Below are positions 16,734-26,076 of a stretch of 64,000 bases of DNA, piece by piece (positions within the stretch are counted from its first letter, which is position 1; each line of letters begins with the position of its first letter). Below the pieces are notes generated by a model that did no database searches, was not told where the DNA came from, and saw only the letters and a list, made by a program, of their open reading frames with translations. The stretch comes from Chloroflexota bacterium (GTDB lineage: Bacteria; Chloroflexota; Anaerolineae; Promineifilales; Promineifilaceae): assembly GCA_017993775.1 (NCBI GenBank), contig JAGOMA010000009.1:116043-180042 (forward strand), written 5' to 3'. The position numbers were made by a program, and so were the translations under genes.

Positions 16734-16988
16734 CTAATCCGTGGAAGATTCCAGCGCGCGCCTAGCAGACGCCGCGTCCAACCGTTCAGCCAACCACATT
16801 TTGATGATGGATTGGCGCGTTACACCCAGGCGACTGGCCTCTTTGTCCAGGGACTCAATCATCCAGGTGGGGAAATCCACATTCACCCGTTTTTGCTCGT
16901 GAAGTACGCGCCTTGTTTTGGACAAATCCAAATCCGACGTGACATCTTCACCGGCGTCAAACTTTTCGTCGAAATCTTTAGCCTTCAT
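16734..16988 (-). CDS. brnA: BrnA-family antitoxin
   Basis: An 84-residue antitoxin. The acidic N-terminal segment should bind and block the toxin. The C-terminal ribbon-helix-helix-like part (RVNVDFPTWMIESLDKEASR, then TRQSIIKMWLAERL) should bind the operator. It overlaps the end of the brnT gene by 11 bases in the usual toxin-first order of BrnTA pairs. Autoregulation by the BrnA-BrnT complex is known for the family and is presumed here. Confidence 0.85.
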   Translation of the reverse strand: MKAKDFDEKFDAGEDVTSDLDLSKTRRVLHEQKRVNVDFPTWMIESLDKEASRLGVTRQSIIKMWLAERLDAASARRALESSTD

Positions 16989-17241
16989 ACAAAGCCACCT
17001 CTTCCGGTCGAGATCGCCTGACTGAAATAAGGCGAATTACTGCGCCGCGATAGGTAATAACCGCCGACCAATGTTTATCATGAATTTTACCGATCACCAG
17101 AAACCGCGGTTCATCTTGTGTTCTGGCCGGTATCTCCAGCAAATCGGCATCAGCCCATAGAAGTTGAGCCTGATTGAAGTCAATGCCGTGTTTGGCGAGA
17201 TTGCTCTCACTCTTGGAATTATCAAACTCAAAATCGAACAT
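16978..17241 (-). CDS. brnT: BrnT-family ribonuclease toxin
   Basis: An 87-residue RelE-like toxin. The family pattern is clear: FEFDNSKSESNLAKHGIDF at the N-terminus, a central DEPRFLVIGKI and the C-terminal IRLISVRRSRPEEVALYE carrying the basic/catalytic residues. BrnT cleaves RNA when BrnA is lost. It is the first gene of the pair. An AT-rich stretch with TATAAT about 15 bases before the ATG is a plausible -10 element for the autoregulated promoter. Confidence 0.88.
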   Translation of the reverse strand: MFDFEFDNSKSESNLAKHGIDFNQAQLLWADADLLEIPARTQDEPRFLVIGKIHDKHWSAVITYRGAVIRLISVRRSRPEEVALYEG

Positions 17242-17306
17242 GGTATCGTTATTATATCACTATATCTAGGGCACAAACTTCCTTCGAACTCTTGGAGAAA
17301 ATCCAA

Positions 17307-17364
17307 ACGGCCGTTTCCCCCACCATCAACAGCTAAAAGATAGAGGGGAACGGGGAACGGCCGT
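17307..17364. repeat. 58-bp repeat bounded by ACGGCCGT, copy 2
   Basis: It shares ACGGCCGTTTCCCCCACCAT at the left end and GGGGAACGGCCGT at the right end with copies 1 and 3. The middle (CAACAGCTAA) is also conserved. Confidence 0.75.
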
Positions 17365-17455
17365 GCTGCCGATGGAGTAGTGCGGGCAAACAGGGTGTGC
17401 GCGGCCAGGAGAGCATCCCTACCGGCTGAGGGGCGGCCACAACAGTGATTCGCCA

Positions 17456-17488
17456 ATCCTCCCGGAAGTTCAGAACTTCCGGGAGGAT
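17456..17488. repeat. 33-bp perfect palindrome
   Basis: The left arm ATCCTCCCGGAAGTTC is followed by one base and its exact complement. The element can form a 16-bp hairpin on either strand. No T-tract follows, so it looks like a dispersed repeat. Confidence 0.65.
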
Positions 17489-17531
17489 GAATGGTTACGG
17501 CAACGGCCGTCCCCGTGGGGATGAGGGCTGC

Positions 17532-17590
17532 ACGGCCGTTTCCTCCCACCATCAACAGCTAACAGTGAACGGGGAACGGGGAACGGCCGT
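17532..17590. repeat. 58-bp repeat bounded by ACGGCCGT, copy 3
   Basis: This third copy, with one extra base in the C/T run, lies just upstream of the lipoprotein gene's 3' end. Identity to copy 2 is high across the whole unit. Confidence 0.75.
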
Positions 17591-17672
17591 GCTGCCTACG
17601 GGTTGGTGCGGGCAAGCGGGGTGTGGCGGAAGAACTCGCTAGAGCAGAGGTTCATACCGTGGTGTAACTACT

Positions 17673-18974
17673 TTATTTAACCCCTTGAGTAGGCGCAAGA
17701 AGTAATATGCCAAACTCAAGCCGCTCATAACCTACATAAGCGAGAGCCTGAGCCGACGAAGAATATCCCCATAACCATGTGCCAGAGGAGTTATTGGGGT
17801 AGTAGGGTATATCAGTTGCAATAATATTTTCCTCACCCGGTCGCGTTGTAACATCAATAAAGTAAAGCTCCGTTTTGCGCATTTCTGTTGTATCTTCGTA
17901 GGGATTCATAGGAAAAAGGCCGTTATCAAGTACATATAGCCCACTACCATCAGCCGACCATTGAAATAGGCCAATACGGTTGGATAGCAGGTGACTTTCC
18001 AGATTTTCCAGATCGAGCAGGTACAAATGATAATCGCTTGCTTCAAACGAGTCGTACACCGTTGAGCCAACATAAGCCAAACTCGTCCCATCAGGGCTGA
18101 ATTGTGGAAATAGACCGTTCAGAAGAAACAGATCATGATTGGTAAGCGCGCTAAACTCATTCTCAAATGAGCCATCAGCGTGGACTAAATAGTGTGTCAT
18201 TTGGCCAGGCATGCCAGGAAAATGGACACTGAGGAGAAGCCAACGATTATCAGATGACCACTGAGCATTGGAAGGACTTTCAATAGGAGTCTCTAGTTTT
18301 ATAAGGTTTGTGCCATCAATGTTTCCCAACCATGTATCGTTTCCATTTAAAGGCGAGAAGACAATCCTTTCACTTATTGATGATTCCAACAGTACTGAAT
18401 GATCAGGACAATTGGGTCGTGTAACTAGGGGCGACTGATCAGTGGGGCAAAGATCTAATTTTTGTCTCGTTTCTTGGGTAACTCGGCTTACTGGGGAAGG
18501 AAATGGCACTTTTTCACCTGTTTCCAGATCATAATGCCACCAGGCCCAATCCTTCGGTTCTGTAGAACGAGCCTCTGGTCGTATCAAGGCATATATAAGC
18601 CCAAGCCCGTTGGCTTCCCAGGCGATATACCTGATTTCGACATCGGTTGTAAGTTCTTCTAGTTTTAGGAACTTAAAAGGTGGCGCCAAGGCGGTTGTGC
18701 TAATTACGGGTGTAACCGTTGGCTCTACAGATATAGCTTGGGTTGGTCTAGTTGTCTTTGTGGGTGACGGGTTTGATAGAGTGACAGATCTAGTCAAAGT
18801 GGCAGTAGCTGATAAATGGGTCGGGGCAGGAGTCATTGTGAAAGGAGAAAGCAACGGAGTCGCCTGGGAGCCCGATGGGGAAACAATCAAACCTTCGCGA
18901 CTTGCGGACATGCAACCGGATAGCAGCAGAGCGACAAGTAAAAGATATAGTGTGTTTTCCCATTTTCTCATCAT
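17673..18974 (-). CDS. Lipoprotein with WD40/TolB-like beta-propeller
   Basis: A 433-residue protein with a lipoprotein signal (YLLLVALLLSGC) and a Thr/Pro/Ser-rich spacer of about 80 residues. It then has propeller blades with TolB-type motifs: NAQWSSDNRWLLLS, FPQFSPDGTSLAYVGS, LFQWSADGSGLYV. An extracytoplasmic, membrane-anchored protein is likely, perhaps binding a partner or carbohydrate; no enzymatic residues are evident. The start at 18974 (MMRKWEN) follows GGAG. Third-position composition is more AT-rich than in neighbouring genes, which may point to acquisition. Confidence 0.7.
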   Translation of the reverse strand: MMRKWENTLYLLLVALLLSGCMSASREGLIVSPSGSQATPLLSPFTMTPAPTHLSATATLTRSVTLSNPSPTKTTRPTQAISVEPTVTPVISTTALAPPFKFLKLEELTTDVEIRYIAWEANGLGLIYALIRPEARSTEPKDWAWWHYDLETGEKVPFPSPVSRVTQETRQKLDLCPTDQSPLVTRPNCPDHSVLLESSISERIVFSPLNGNDTWLGNIDGTNLIKLETPIESPSNAQWSSDNRWLLLSVHFPGMPGQMTHYLVHADGSFENEFSALTNHDLFLLNGLFPQFSPDGTSLAYVGSTVYDSFEASDYHLYLLDLENLESHLLSNRIGLFQWSADGSGLYVLDNGLFPMNPYEDTTEMRKTELYFIDVTTRPGEENIIATDIPYYPNNSSGTWLWGYSSSAQALAYVGYERLEFGILLLAPTQGVK

Positions 18975-19069
18975 GACCCTGCTCCAGCGCGGTCTTCCAT
19001 TTGTCGCTGTGGCCGGCGGCCCGCCGTGCCACACCCCGCCCGCCAATTCCCAGTTAGCCGGAAAACGGC

Positions 19070-22000
19070 CTAGGGTTGGGCCGCATCTTCACCCAGAATC
19101 CTATCCAGCGTCTCCACCAGAAAATCGGCGTCGTCATGGTCAAAAACGAGGGGCGGCTTAAGCTTCAGCACGTTATGCAGCGGCCCATCAATCGAAAGCA
19201 AAATGCCCGCCGCCTTCATCCGCTCCACAATGTAACCGGCCTCGGCCACCGCCGGTTCCAGCGTCTGCCGGTCGCGCACCAGCTCCACGCCGATAAACAG
19301 GCCCAGGCCGCGCACGTCGCCCACCAGCGGGTGCTTTTCCGGCAGCGCCGCCAGCCGCGCCAGCAAATGGCCGCCCACAGACCGGGCGTTTTGCCTCAGC
19401 TGCTCGTCGTGGATCACCTCCAAAACGGCCGTGCCCACCGCGCAGCTCACCGGATTGCCGCCAAACGTGTTGAAATACTCCATCCCGTTGGCAAACGAAT
19501 CGGCAATCGCCCGCGTCGTCGCCACGGCGGCCAGCGGGTGGCCGTTGCCAATCGGCTTGCCCATCGTCACAATGTCCGGCACGACACCCTGTGTCTCGAA
19601 GCCCCAAAAATGGCTGCCCACCCGGCCAAATCCCACCTGCACCTCGTCGGCAATGCACACGCCCCCGGCGGCGCGCACGGCCGTAAACGCCTCCGCCAGA
19701 TACCCCTCCGGCAGCACAATCTGCCCGCCGCAGCCCAACACCGACTCCACAATAAACCCGGCCAGAGAAGCGGGTTTCACCGCGGAGGGCGCGGCGGACG
19801 CGGCGGTTTTTTTCCTTCCTCCGCGCTCTCCGCGCCCTCCGCGGTTTAATTCTTCCACAATGGCGGCGACGTGTTGGGCGTAAGCAGCGCCAGTCTCCCG
19901 GCCATACCCCTTGTAGACCCCGCGATACGGGTCCGGCATGAGCGCCTTGTGGATGTGGGGCGGCGCGCCCCGACCGCCCGGGCCATCATGCTTATACGGG
20001 CTGATGTCGATAAGCGCCTGCGTATTGCCGTGGTACGCCCCATCCACCACGATCACATCCTGCGCGCCGGTGTGGGTGCGGGCCAGTCGCAGCGCCAGTT
20101 CATTGGCCTCGCTGCCGCTGCACACCAGGAACACCACCTCCAGCGGCGGCGGCAGCGTCGCCAGCAGCCGTTCAGCATAGGCGATGATGGCTTCGTGGAG
20201 GTAGCGGGTATTGGTGTTCAGCACGGCCGCCTGCCCGGCCAGCGCCTGCACCACGCGCGGATGGCTGTGCCCCACGTGGCAGACGTTGTTCACCACATCC
20301 AGATACGGCCGTCCCACCTCATCATACAAATACTGCCGCCAGCCGCGCACAATTTTCAGCGGCTCCTGGTAAGAAATGCTCAACGATTTGCCCATGTGGC
20401 TGCGGCGGCGCTGTAAAATCTCGGCCTTGGGCAGTTCCGGCGGGGGAAACAGGTGGGCGGGCAGGCCCAAAATCAGGTTGGGATCGGGGCACAGGCTGCG
20501 CCAGACGTCGCGCTGGCTGGCCGGGGCCACACCGGGAAAATCGCCATCCAGGCCCAGCAAGTTGACAATCACCTGGAAATGCAGGTGCGGCGGCCAGCCG
20601 CCGTTTTCGTCCCTGTCGCCCAGCGCGGCGATAGGCTCGCCCTCATAGACGATTTGCCCCACGCGGCAGCCGGCCAGCGAGGCGCGGCTGAGGTGGCCGT
20701 AGAGCGTGTAAAACGTCTCGCCGTCGTCGGTCTGGTGGGCCAGGATGAGGTTGGGGCCGTAATCCTGGGGCGCGGCGTTGTCGGCCACGCTGTGGATGAC
20801 GCCGGTGAGGGGCGCGTAAACGGCCGTGCCCGCCGCCGCAAACAGATCCAGCCCGACGTGGATGGTGCGCCGTTCGCCGCTCGCCGTGCGGAAAAAATCG
20901 GCCGTGTAGATCAGGCGCGGTTCGTCGTAGCGGCCGAAGCCCACGGCCGCGCCCGCCTCGTCCAGCAGCTGTTGGATGCGCCGCGCCAGCTTCGGCCCAT
21001 CGTTAAAATCGGCCGGGCTGCCGATTTCCTGGCTGCCCACGCTCAGGTCCAGCACCCGCGCGCGGTCCAATCCGGCCATCACCGGGGCAAAGGAGGATTG
21101 GTAGGTGGAGAGCCAATGGGTGATAACGGCCGTTTGCGGCACCGGCGGCAGGCCGCAGGCGGCGCGCAGGCGGTAGTGGGCCAGGTCCAACGGCGTGTCG
21201 GCCAGCGTTGCCAGCAGCGCCCAGGCCGGCTTTTGGCTGATGACCATGTACGGGTCGTCGGGGTGCAGGGTCTGCTGGTAAGCGGACATGACCACGCTGG
21301 TGCACAGGCGCATGAGGATGAGCGGGTAGAGCAGTTCTAGCTCCAGCTCGCTCAGCGGCAGGGCGGCGTGATACCCGGCGGCCAGCTGGCCGGCGGCGGC
21401 CAGCGGATCGGCCTTGTCCAGCATGACGTAGGCGGCGGCGATGGCTAAATCAAACACGGTGCAAGAGTAAACCATGTCGCCAAAGTCGATGAGTCCGGAT
21501 ATGCGGCGGGGTTGTGGGGAAACGGCCGTTACCAGCACGTTGTAGTCGTTGCCATCGCTGTGGATGACGCTGCGGCGCAGTTCCGGCAGGCGCGGCGCAG
21601 CGTTGGCCGCAAATTCGGCCAGATGGCCGGCGACCCGCGCGCGCCGGTCGGGATCCGTCAGGTAATCCAGGTGGCGGGTGATGGTGTCGGCGGCGTGGCG
21701 CATATCCCAATGCAGGTACCGGTCCATGGCCGGATGGCGGAAATCTTGCAGCCCGGCATCTACCTGACCCAAAAAACGGCCGAAATCGCGCAGCAAATCG
21801 GGCGTGTGGGGGTTGACGTGGGCCAACGGCACGCCGGGCAGGTACGTCACCAGGCGCACCAGATACGTTTCGCCCTGGCTGCCATGGATGACGGGGATGG
21901 TTTGGCCGGTTAGCGCGGGAATCACGTCGGGCAGATAAGGCGCCAGGTTGGCGTGGCGGCGCAGGTGGGCCACAGCCTGATTTTGGAAATCCAAAATGTC

Positions 22001-22165
22001 AGGCTGCTCAGTTTGGGCAGCAATTTTAAGGACATAGTGGGCCTGAGAGGTGGTGAGGCGAAAATTCTGGTCGCGGTCGCTGGGCAGGGAAACGGCCGTG
22101 GCTTCCAGGCCATACAGTTCGCGCGCCAGACGCACGGCATCTTGGACAGAAAATTGAGGGCGCAT
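19070..22165 (-). CDS. Fusion: APH-type kinase, M23 peptidase-like domain, class III aminotransferase
   Basis: 1031 residues in three modules. Residues about 1-330 are an aminoglycoside-phosphotransferase-like kinase with HSDGNDYN (catalytic H-x-D-x4-N) and DFGD. Residues about 420-570 are an M23 (LytM) domain with HVGLD and HLHFQ, the two zinc motifs. Residues about 600-1030 are a class III PLP enzyme with PLP-Lys in [10 protein letters not shown]. The kinase resembles hydroxylysine kinase and the PLP part resembles AGXT2L phospho-lyases, so phosphorylation of an amino alcohol followed by phosphate elimination is a reasonable model. A 67-bp palindromic element adds about 22 residues ([15 protein letters not shown]) inside the PLP domain. 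Confidence 0.85.
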   Translation of the reverse strand: MRPQFSVQDAVRLARELYGLEATAVSLPSDRDQNFRLTTSQAHYVLKIAAQTEQPDILDFQNQAVAHLRRHANLAPYLPDVIPALTGQTIPVIHGSQGETYLVRLVTYLPGVPLAHVNPHTPDLLRDFGRFLGQVDAGLQDFRHPAMDRYLHWDMRHAADTITRHLDYLTDPDRRARVAGHLAEFAANAAPRLPELRRSVIHSDGNDYNVLVTAVSPQPRRISGLIDFGDMVYSCTVFDLAIAAAYVMLDKADPLAAAGQLAAGYHAALPLSELELELLYPLILMRLCTSVVMSAYQQTLHPDDPYMVISQKPAWALLATLADTPLDLAHYRLRAACGLPPVPQTAVITHWLSTYQSSFAPVMAGLDRARVLDLSVGSQEIGSPADFNDGPKLARRIQQLLDEAGAAVGFGRYDEPRLIYTADFFRTASGERRTIHVGLDLFAAAGTAVYAPLTGVIHSVADNAAPQDYGPNLILAHQTDDGETFYTLYGHLSRASLAGCRVGQIVYEGEPIAALGDRDENGGWPPHLHFQVIVNLLGLDGDFPGVAPASQRDVWRSLCPDPNLILGLPAHLFPPPELPKAEILQRRRSHMGKSLSISYQEPLKIVRGWRQYLYDEVGRPYLDVVNNVCHVGHSHPRVVQALAGQAAVLNTNTRYLHEAIIAYAERLLATLPPPLEVVFLVCSGSEANELALRLARTHTGAQDVIVVDGAYHGNTQALIDISPYKHDGPGGRGAPPHIHKALMPDPYRGVYKGYGRETGAAYAQHVAAIVEELNRGGRGERGGRKKTAASAAPSAVKPASLAGFIVESVLGCGGQIVLPEGYLAEAFTAVRAAGGVCIADEVQVGFGRVGSHFWGFETQGVVPDIVTMGKPIGNGHPLAAVATTRAIADSFANGMEYFNTFGGNPVSCAVGTAVLEVIHDEQLRQNARSVGGHLLARLAALPEKHPLVGDVRGLGLFIGVELVRDRQTLEPAVAEAGYIVERMKAAGILLSIDGPLHNVLKLKPPLVFDHDDADFLVETLDRILGEDAAQP
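19779..19845. repeat. Palindromic element inserted in frame in the aminotransferase domain
   Basis: The perfect 16-bp arms ACCGCGGAGGGCGCGG and CCGCGCCCTCCGCGGT enclose a 35-base loop. The motif resembles the CCGCGGAG hairpin inside the intergenic element at 52164-52287. The insertion keeps the reading frame and is translated as a basic Gly/Arg/Ala stretch. Confidence 0.7.
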
Positions 22166-22198
22166 GATCGTTCTCCAAAGAGTGATTGGTGTGCAAGT

Positions 22199-23551
22199 TT
22201 ATAAGTTGGTCAGATCAACGGGCAGGAGTTCCGGGTTGTCGGATGGACCACGTCCCACTTTGGCCATGTCTAGCCAACGGCCGTCTATCTTCACGCGCAC
22301 CACATCGGCCGTAAAATCGTTGTTCGTTTCCTTATCGTTGATCAGCAGCGACGACCCCACGCCATAAATATCCACCGGCACGGAAAGCTTCTCAAAACGT
22401 ATGATTTTTTCGGGGTTAAATCCGCCAGTGACAACAATTTTCACCGCACGGCAGTATTGCTGCGCCAGATCTGTCTGATCGGGCCGCAGATCCCAGTTTT
22501 GCCACGCCGCATCCAGCGCCTGGCGGACGTTGAAAACCAGACGCGGCGTGACGCCCAGGTCCAACATTGGGTCGCCGAGTGGGGGCACGTTCACATCGCG
22601 CAGGGTGCCGCTGGTGTCCAGCCGCACCCCATAAAGCACGTAACGCTGCGCTTCTTCTTTTTTTCCATCGTCTAGCAAGGCGGCATAGCGGGTAAACATA
22701 GCGGCCATGGTACGCAAACTGTCGGTGATGGAATCGTTGTTAAAATCAACCAGGGCAATACGAGGAATGGTGGTGGGGACGTGCTCGGCGTAGGCCATCA
22801 TGGCGGCGGCCGTGTCGCTGAGGAAGCAGGCGATCACGGCGTGGGCCACGGTGCCGCCGCCTGCGCCGCCCCACCAGTCGCCCTGGGCGTCGGTGGAGAT
22901 GAAGGGGCGCAGTTGGCCGGCAAAATCGCGGTTGAAGCGGGCAACGGCTATGTCGTAGGCGTACCCGTCGGCGGCCTGGACTTCGTGCAGATCGAAGCGC
23001 GCGGGGAAGAACAGCACGGGTTTCCCTTTGGCGGCGCGGAGGGTTTTATAGACGTTGGTGGCGATGCGGCTGCTGCGGCTGAGGATGCCCAGCATGGGGG
23101 TTTCCAGGAGGGCGAAGTCACGGTAACGGCCGTGTACTCGAATGATCGGTTGCACGCGCAAAGGGTCGCCCTGATATTCGGTGATGGCGCCATCGTGAAC
23201 GGCCGTTACCTCCAAATTTTGCCACGTACTGACCCAGTTGCCATCGTCGTTCACGTAACCGGTGCAGTGACGCAGCATCGACAATGCTTTATCCACGCCG
23301 ACAATCACTGTTTTACCGGGCCGACGGGTAAAAAACTGCACCTCTACTTCAATATCGCCGACATTCAGTCCGGTCGGGTCCTGGCCAATTTCGCGGGCAT
23401 AAGCGCCCTGAAAACCATCGGCCAGGCTGACGCCGCGCAGCAAAGCCAGGATATTGGCAAAATATTGGTCTGAATACCATCCGCGCCGCATACGCTCAAT
23501 ATCCAGTTTAAATACGTCATTGGTCAACCGCTCGCCATTGAACAAACTCAT
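22199..23551 (-). CDS. Nicotinate phosphoribosyltransferase
   Basis: A 450-residue enzyme of the NAPRTase family, which makes nicotinate mononucleotide from nicotinate and PRPP in NAD salvage. N-terminal LTNDVFKLDIERMRRG, the central ALVDFNNDSI and VTGGFNPEKI near the phosphate site, and the late YGVGSSLL match the family, as does the length. GGAGG lies six bases before the ATG at 23551. It is divergent from the DUF1997 gene, and a 115-base shared promoter region separates them. Confidence 0.85.
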   Translation of the reverse strand: MSLFNGERLTNDVFKLDIERMRRGWYSDQYFANILALLRGVSLADGFQGAYAREIGQDPTGLNVGDIEVEVQFFTRRPGKTVIVGVDKALSMLRHCTGYVNDDGNWVSTWQNLEVTAVHDGAITEYQGDPLRVQPIIRVHGRYRDFALLETPMLGILSRSSRIATNVYKTLRAAKGKPVLFFPARFDLHEVQAADGYAYDIAVARFNRDFAGQLRPFISTDAQGDWWGGAGGGTVAHAVIACFLSDTAAAMMAYAEHVPTTIPRIALVDFNNDSITDSLRTMAAMFTRYAALLDDGKKEEAQRYVLYGVRLDTSGTLRDVNVPPLGDPMLDLGVTPRLVFNVRQALDAAWQNWDLRPDQTDLAQQYCRAVKIVVTGGFNPEKIIRFEKLSVPVDIYGVGSSLLINDKETNNDFTADVVRVKIDGRWLDMAKVGRGPSDNPELLPVDLTNL

Positions 23552-23666
23552 CCAAAACCTCCGTTTAGGACGCAGCGCGTCATCTTCTTATGCTGAACAG
23601 GAAGAATATGTTATCATAGCACGCGGTAGCTATCCATCCCACGACCCGGAGAGTCAATAAACGCGC

Positions 23667-24215
23667 ATGATCAAAATCGCCGCCTCTGCACGTTTTTCTT
23701 TTTTATTTCCTGCCGATCGTATTACGACTTATGAGTTCTACAGTGACATTCATCGGTTGGTGAGTTATTTGCAGCACATTGAGTTAGAAAACGCCAGTCC
23801 CGATCACAACTACCGCCTATATTACAACACGGTTGAACTGGGCACTTACCACATTCACGTCTATGCTGACGTGCGGCTGGACATTGTGCCCGGATATCAC
23901 ACCATGCGCATGGTGTCCGTGGAAAACTTGCCGCCAATCGAAACGGAAGTAACCATTAATTCGACGCAAACGCGCGGTTATTACAGCAGCGAGGCTTTTT
24001 TTCAGGATGATGGGGACCAGACCAGAGTGGAATATACGCTAAAAATGTTGGCCACGCCGCCGAGGCCCAAAGGCATGCGCTTTATGCCCAGTAAAATGGT
24101 CGATAAGATCGCCAACAATATTACCAACAATCGCATGCGCGAAATTGCGGAGTATTTTATCGAGAGTTCCATTGCGGATTTTCCGCGCTGGAAAGTGGGA
24201 AAAGAGGCTGAATAG
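23667..24215 (+). CDS. DUF1997 family protein
   Basis: A 182-residue protein matching the DUF1997 pattern, an SRPBCC-like fold best known from cyanobacteria and plastids: an N-terminal FSFLFPADRITTYEFYSDIH, a beta-rich middle, and the C-terminal helix with KMVDKIANNITNNRMREIAE. There is no signal peptide or membrane segment. A lipid- or polyketide-binding role is plausible for the fold, but no function is established. It is convergent with the CBS-domain gene. Confidence 0.75.
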   Translation: MIKIAASARFSFLFPADRITTYEFYSDIHRLVSYLQHIELENASPDHNYRLYYNTVELGTYHIHVYADVRLDIVPGYHTMRMVSVENLPPIETEVTINSTQTRGYYSSEAFFQDDGDQTRVEYTLKMLATPPRPKGMRFMPSKMVDKIANNITNNRMREIAEYFIESSIADFPRWKVGKEAE

Positions 24216-24242
24216 GGGCGTGGAGGGAATGGGGAACGGCCG

Positions 24243-24686
24243 TTACACCTCAACCGCGTTTTTGTCCCATTGATGTCGCACAACCATACGAAAAATATCC
24301 GACTCGGTGATGATGCCGACCAGTTTACCCATTTGATTGGTCACGGGCAGGCCGCTGATGCGATAATCTAACATCAACCGCGCCGCCTCGCCGATGGTCG
24401 CTTCCTGGCTGATAGTCACCGGATTTTTAGTCATCAACTCATCAATACACACCGTCGTCAGCAAATAATTCAGCTCCCACATGCTTAAGGAAGTCGCCTG
24501 CGACGGTTCCGCGCCGCGCACATCGCCCAGGGTAATAATCCCGATCAGGCGGTTATCATCATCAACAACTGGCAGTCGGCGGATATTGTTTTCGGCCATC
24601 ATCTCGTGGGCTTTGGGCAATGTGGTTTCTGGGCTAATACGAATGACGTCTTTGGTCATCCAGTCACGAACTAATTCTTGTTTCAT
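24243..24686 (-). CDS. Two-CBS-domain protein
   Basis: 147 residues made of two CBS motifs: VRDWMTKDVIRISPETTL ... LPVVDDDNRLIGIITLGD, and ELMTKNPVTISQEATI ... LPVTNQMGKLVGIITESD. Such stand-alone pairs bind adenosyl nucleotides and act as energy sensors or regulators of partner proteins; the partner is not evident. The start at 24686 (MKQELV) has GGAG four bases upstream. An ACGGCCGT copy lies next to the stop codon. Confidence 0.88.
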   Translation of the reverse strand: MKQELVRDWMTKDVIRISPETTLPKAHEMMAENNIRRLPVVDDDNRLIGIITLGDVRGAEPSQATSLSMWELNYLLTTVCIDELMTKNPVTISQEATIGEAARLMLDYRISGLPVTNQMGKLVGIITESDIFRMVVRHQWDKNAVEV

Positions 24687-24770
24687 AAGGCTCCTCAACT
24701 ACAGATAACAAAAAACTTGTATCCATTTTAGGCCACAAGCCTTTTACCCCCCAGTAACAAATGTCATCAT

Positions 24771-25319
24771 TCAAGAGTGATTGGAGTCAGGAGCTTGCGC
24801 GGCGTGATACGCCAGAAATTCACGCAGACCTATGATGGTTTTTGCGTCCTCGAATTGTTTGGCGGCCAACATGCGGGGCAAAGCAGCAATGGGGATTTTA
24901 ACCGGCTCGATGCGCTCGTCGTATTCGGGGGATACGGCCGTTTCGACCAGCCCTTCCGCCAGAAAAATATACATCCGTTCGTTGGTAAACCCGGCCGAAG
25001 AAAAATAGGCGGCAATTTGCAGAAGGGAGACGGCCGTTACCCCAATTTCCTCTGCCAATTCCTGCGCCGCCCGGACAACTGGCGGTTCATCCCCTTCCAA
25101 TCGTCCGGCGGGCAGTTCCAGCATCTCCTGTCCCACGGCAATGCGATACTGACGAATCAGAATCACCTCATCCCCATCTACCGGCACAACGGCCACGCCG
25201 CCATGGTGGCCCACCATTTCCCGCACGACCAACTGCCCATCATCCAATTGCGCCTGCCCCACGACAACCGAAAATATCGGCCCTTCGTGGATGATTTCAC
25301 GCGATACCCAAGTTTCCAC
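24771..25319 (-). CDS. NUDIX hydrolase (ADP-ribose pyrophosphatase-like)
   Basis: A 182-residue protein with the Nudix box GRLEGDEPPVVRAAQELAEE followed by IG (G-x5-E-x7-x-E-U-x-E-E-x-G; the usual Arg before the first Glu is Gln). The preceding IRQYRIAVGQEMLELPAG and the following YFSSAGFTNERMYIFLA are typical of ADP-sugar pyrophosphatases. It would hydrolyse ADP-ribose or similar to AMP and a sugar phosphate. The nearby nicotinate phosphoribosyltransferase fits general NAD turnover, but the genes are not contiguous. Confidence 0.85.
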   Translation of the reverse strand: METWVSREIIHEGPIFSVVVGQAQLDDGQLVVREMVGHHGGVAVVPVDGDEVILIRQYRIAVGQEMLELPAGRLEGDEPPVVRAAQELAEEIGVTAVSLLQIAAYFSSAGFTNERMYIFLAEGLVETAVSPEYDERIEPVKIPIAALPRMLAAKQFEDAKTIIGLREFLAYHAAQAPDSNHS

Positions 25320-25374
25320 GGCATTTCTCCTTGATGTTTTAGGTAGGTGTGGGGGCGTCCTGTTAGGAGCAGGG

Positions 25375-25411
25375 CCGTCATGAACAGCCTGTTAGCGGCT
25401 GCTCATGACGG
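25375..25411. repeat. Inverted repeat between LiaF-like and NUDIX genes
   Basis: CCGTCATGA and TCATGACGG close an outer stem that continues as CAGCC/GGCTG after a mismatch. There is no T-rich tail on the minus strand, so termination is uncertain. Confidence 0.5.
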
Positions 25412-25428
25412 TTGAATTGACAGGCTGA

Positions 25429-25962
25429 TTATCCCTGACGAATGCTGATGTCGCTGACAAAGGAAGTTGTTTCTAACCGAATTTTACGCTCGGCTAATTT
25501 GTAATTGGGGGTTTCTCGCTGCAGTGGCCCTAAAAACGAGCTTTCTTTGCTGCCGGAAACATCCAGTTCGCTGACAAACGCTGTTACTGAAACGGCTACG
25601 CCTACATCTTGCGGCACGCGAATGTCGATGTCGCTGACAAAGCCCAACATGCGCAAACGTGTCTCACCCTTTGGCAGATGAGCTTGAGTCATATCGAAGT
25701 TGGAGTCGCAGACAAAATACCAAAACTCTTCATCTTCCACCGACCACTCGCCACGGCGTGTGATTTCGCCCAGGAATTTTTGGGTAACGGCCGTTCCCGG
25801 TTCAATTGTCCGCGGCCTGATCAACAAAAACACGCCCAGCAAAATAAACGCCAGCGGCCAGCAAATAACGCCCAGATCGATTTGCAGCACATTGGCCACA
25901 AGCAGCGCCACGCCGATCACTACAACCGCCACACCAAATGTAAATTGACTCTGATTCTGCAT
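25429..25962 (-). CDS. LiaF-like membrane protein (cell-wall stress response type)
   Basis: 177 residues: two N-terminal membrane helices (FGVAVVVIGVALLVANVL and ICWPLAFILLGVFLLI), then a beta-rich cytosolic domain with the repeated SDIDIRVPQDVGVAV, FVSELDVSG and FVSDISI typical of the LiaF/DUF2154 C-terminal domain. LiaF proteins restrain LiaRS-type sensors; no such pair is adjacent, so the role here is open. The start at 25962 (MQNQSQ) follows GAGGG; upstream extensions translate an ACGGCCGT-containing spacer. Confidence 0.75.
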   Translation of the reverse strand: MQNQSQFTFGVAVVVIGVALLVANVLQIDLGVICWPLAFILLGVFLLIRPRTIEPGTAVTQKFLGEITRRGEWSVEDEEFWYFVCDSNFDMTQAHLPKGETRLRMLGFVSDIDIRVPQDVGVAVSVTAFVSELDVSGSKESSFLGPLQRETPNYKLAERKIRLETTSFVSDISIRQG

Positions 25963-26076
25963 CTGTTTGTCCCTCGCTTGTCCGCAGGGAACGGCGCAAC
26001 GGCCGTTTCCTGCCTGATTCTTCATCTGCAAACTTGCCAGACTATACGTGTTCACCAAACAGATGTTGCACCGCCA

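Larger units (their letters stand above)
17242..17672. other. Repeat-rich spacer upstream of brnT
   Basis: About 430 bases contain the brnT promoter region, two copies of the 58-bp repeat and a 33-bp perfect palindrome. No gene with coding character is visible; a 153-codon minus-strand frame here runs through repeats and the brnT gene in the wrong phase. Confidence 0.5.

Noticed and set aside
16734..17241. Prophage or genomic-island boundary at the toxin-antitoxin pair
   Set aside because: No integrase, att-like direct repeats or tRNA gene nearby; only the 58-bp repeats are seen.
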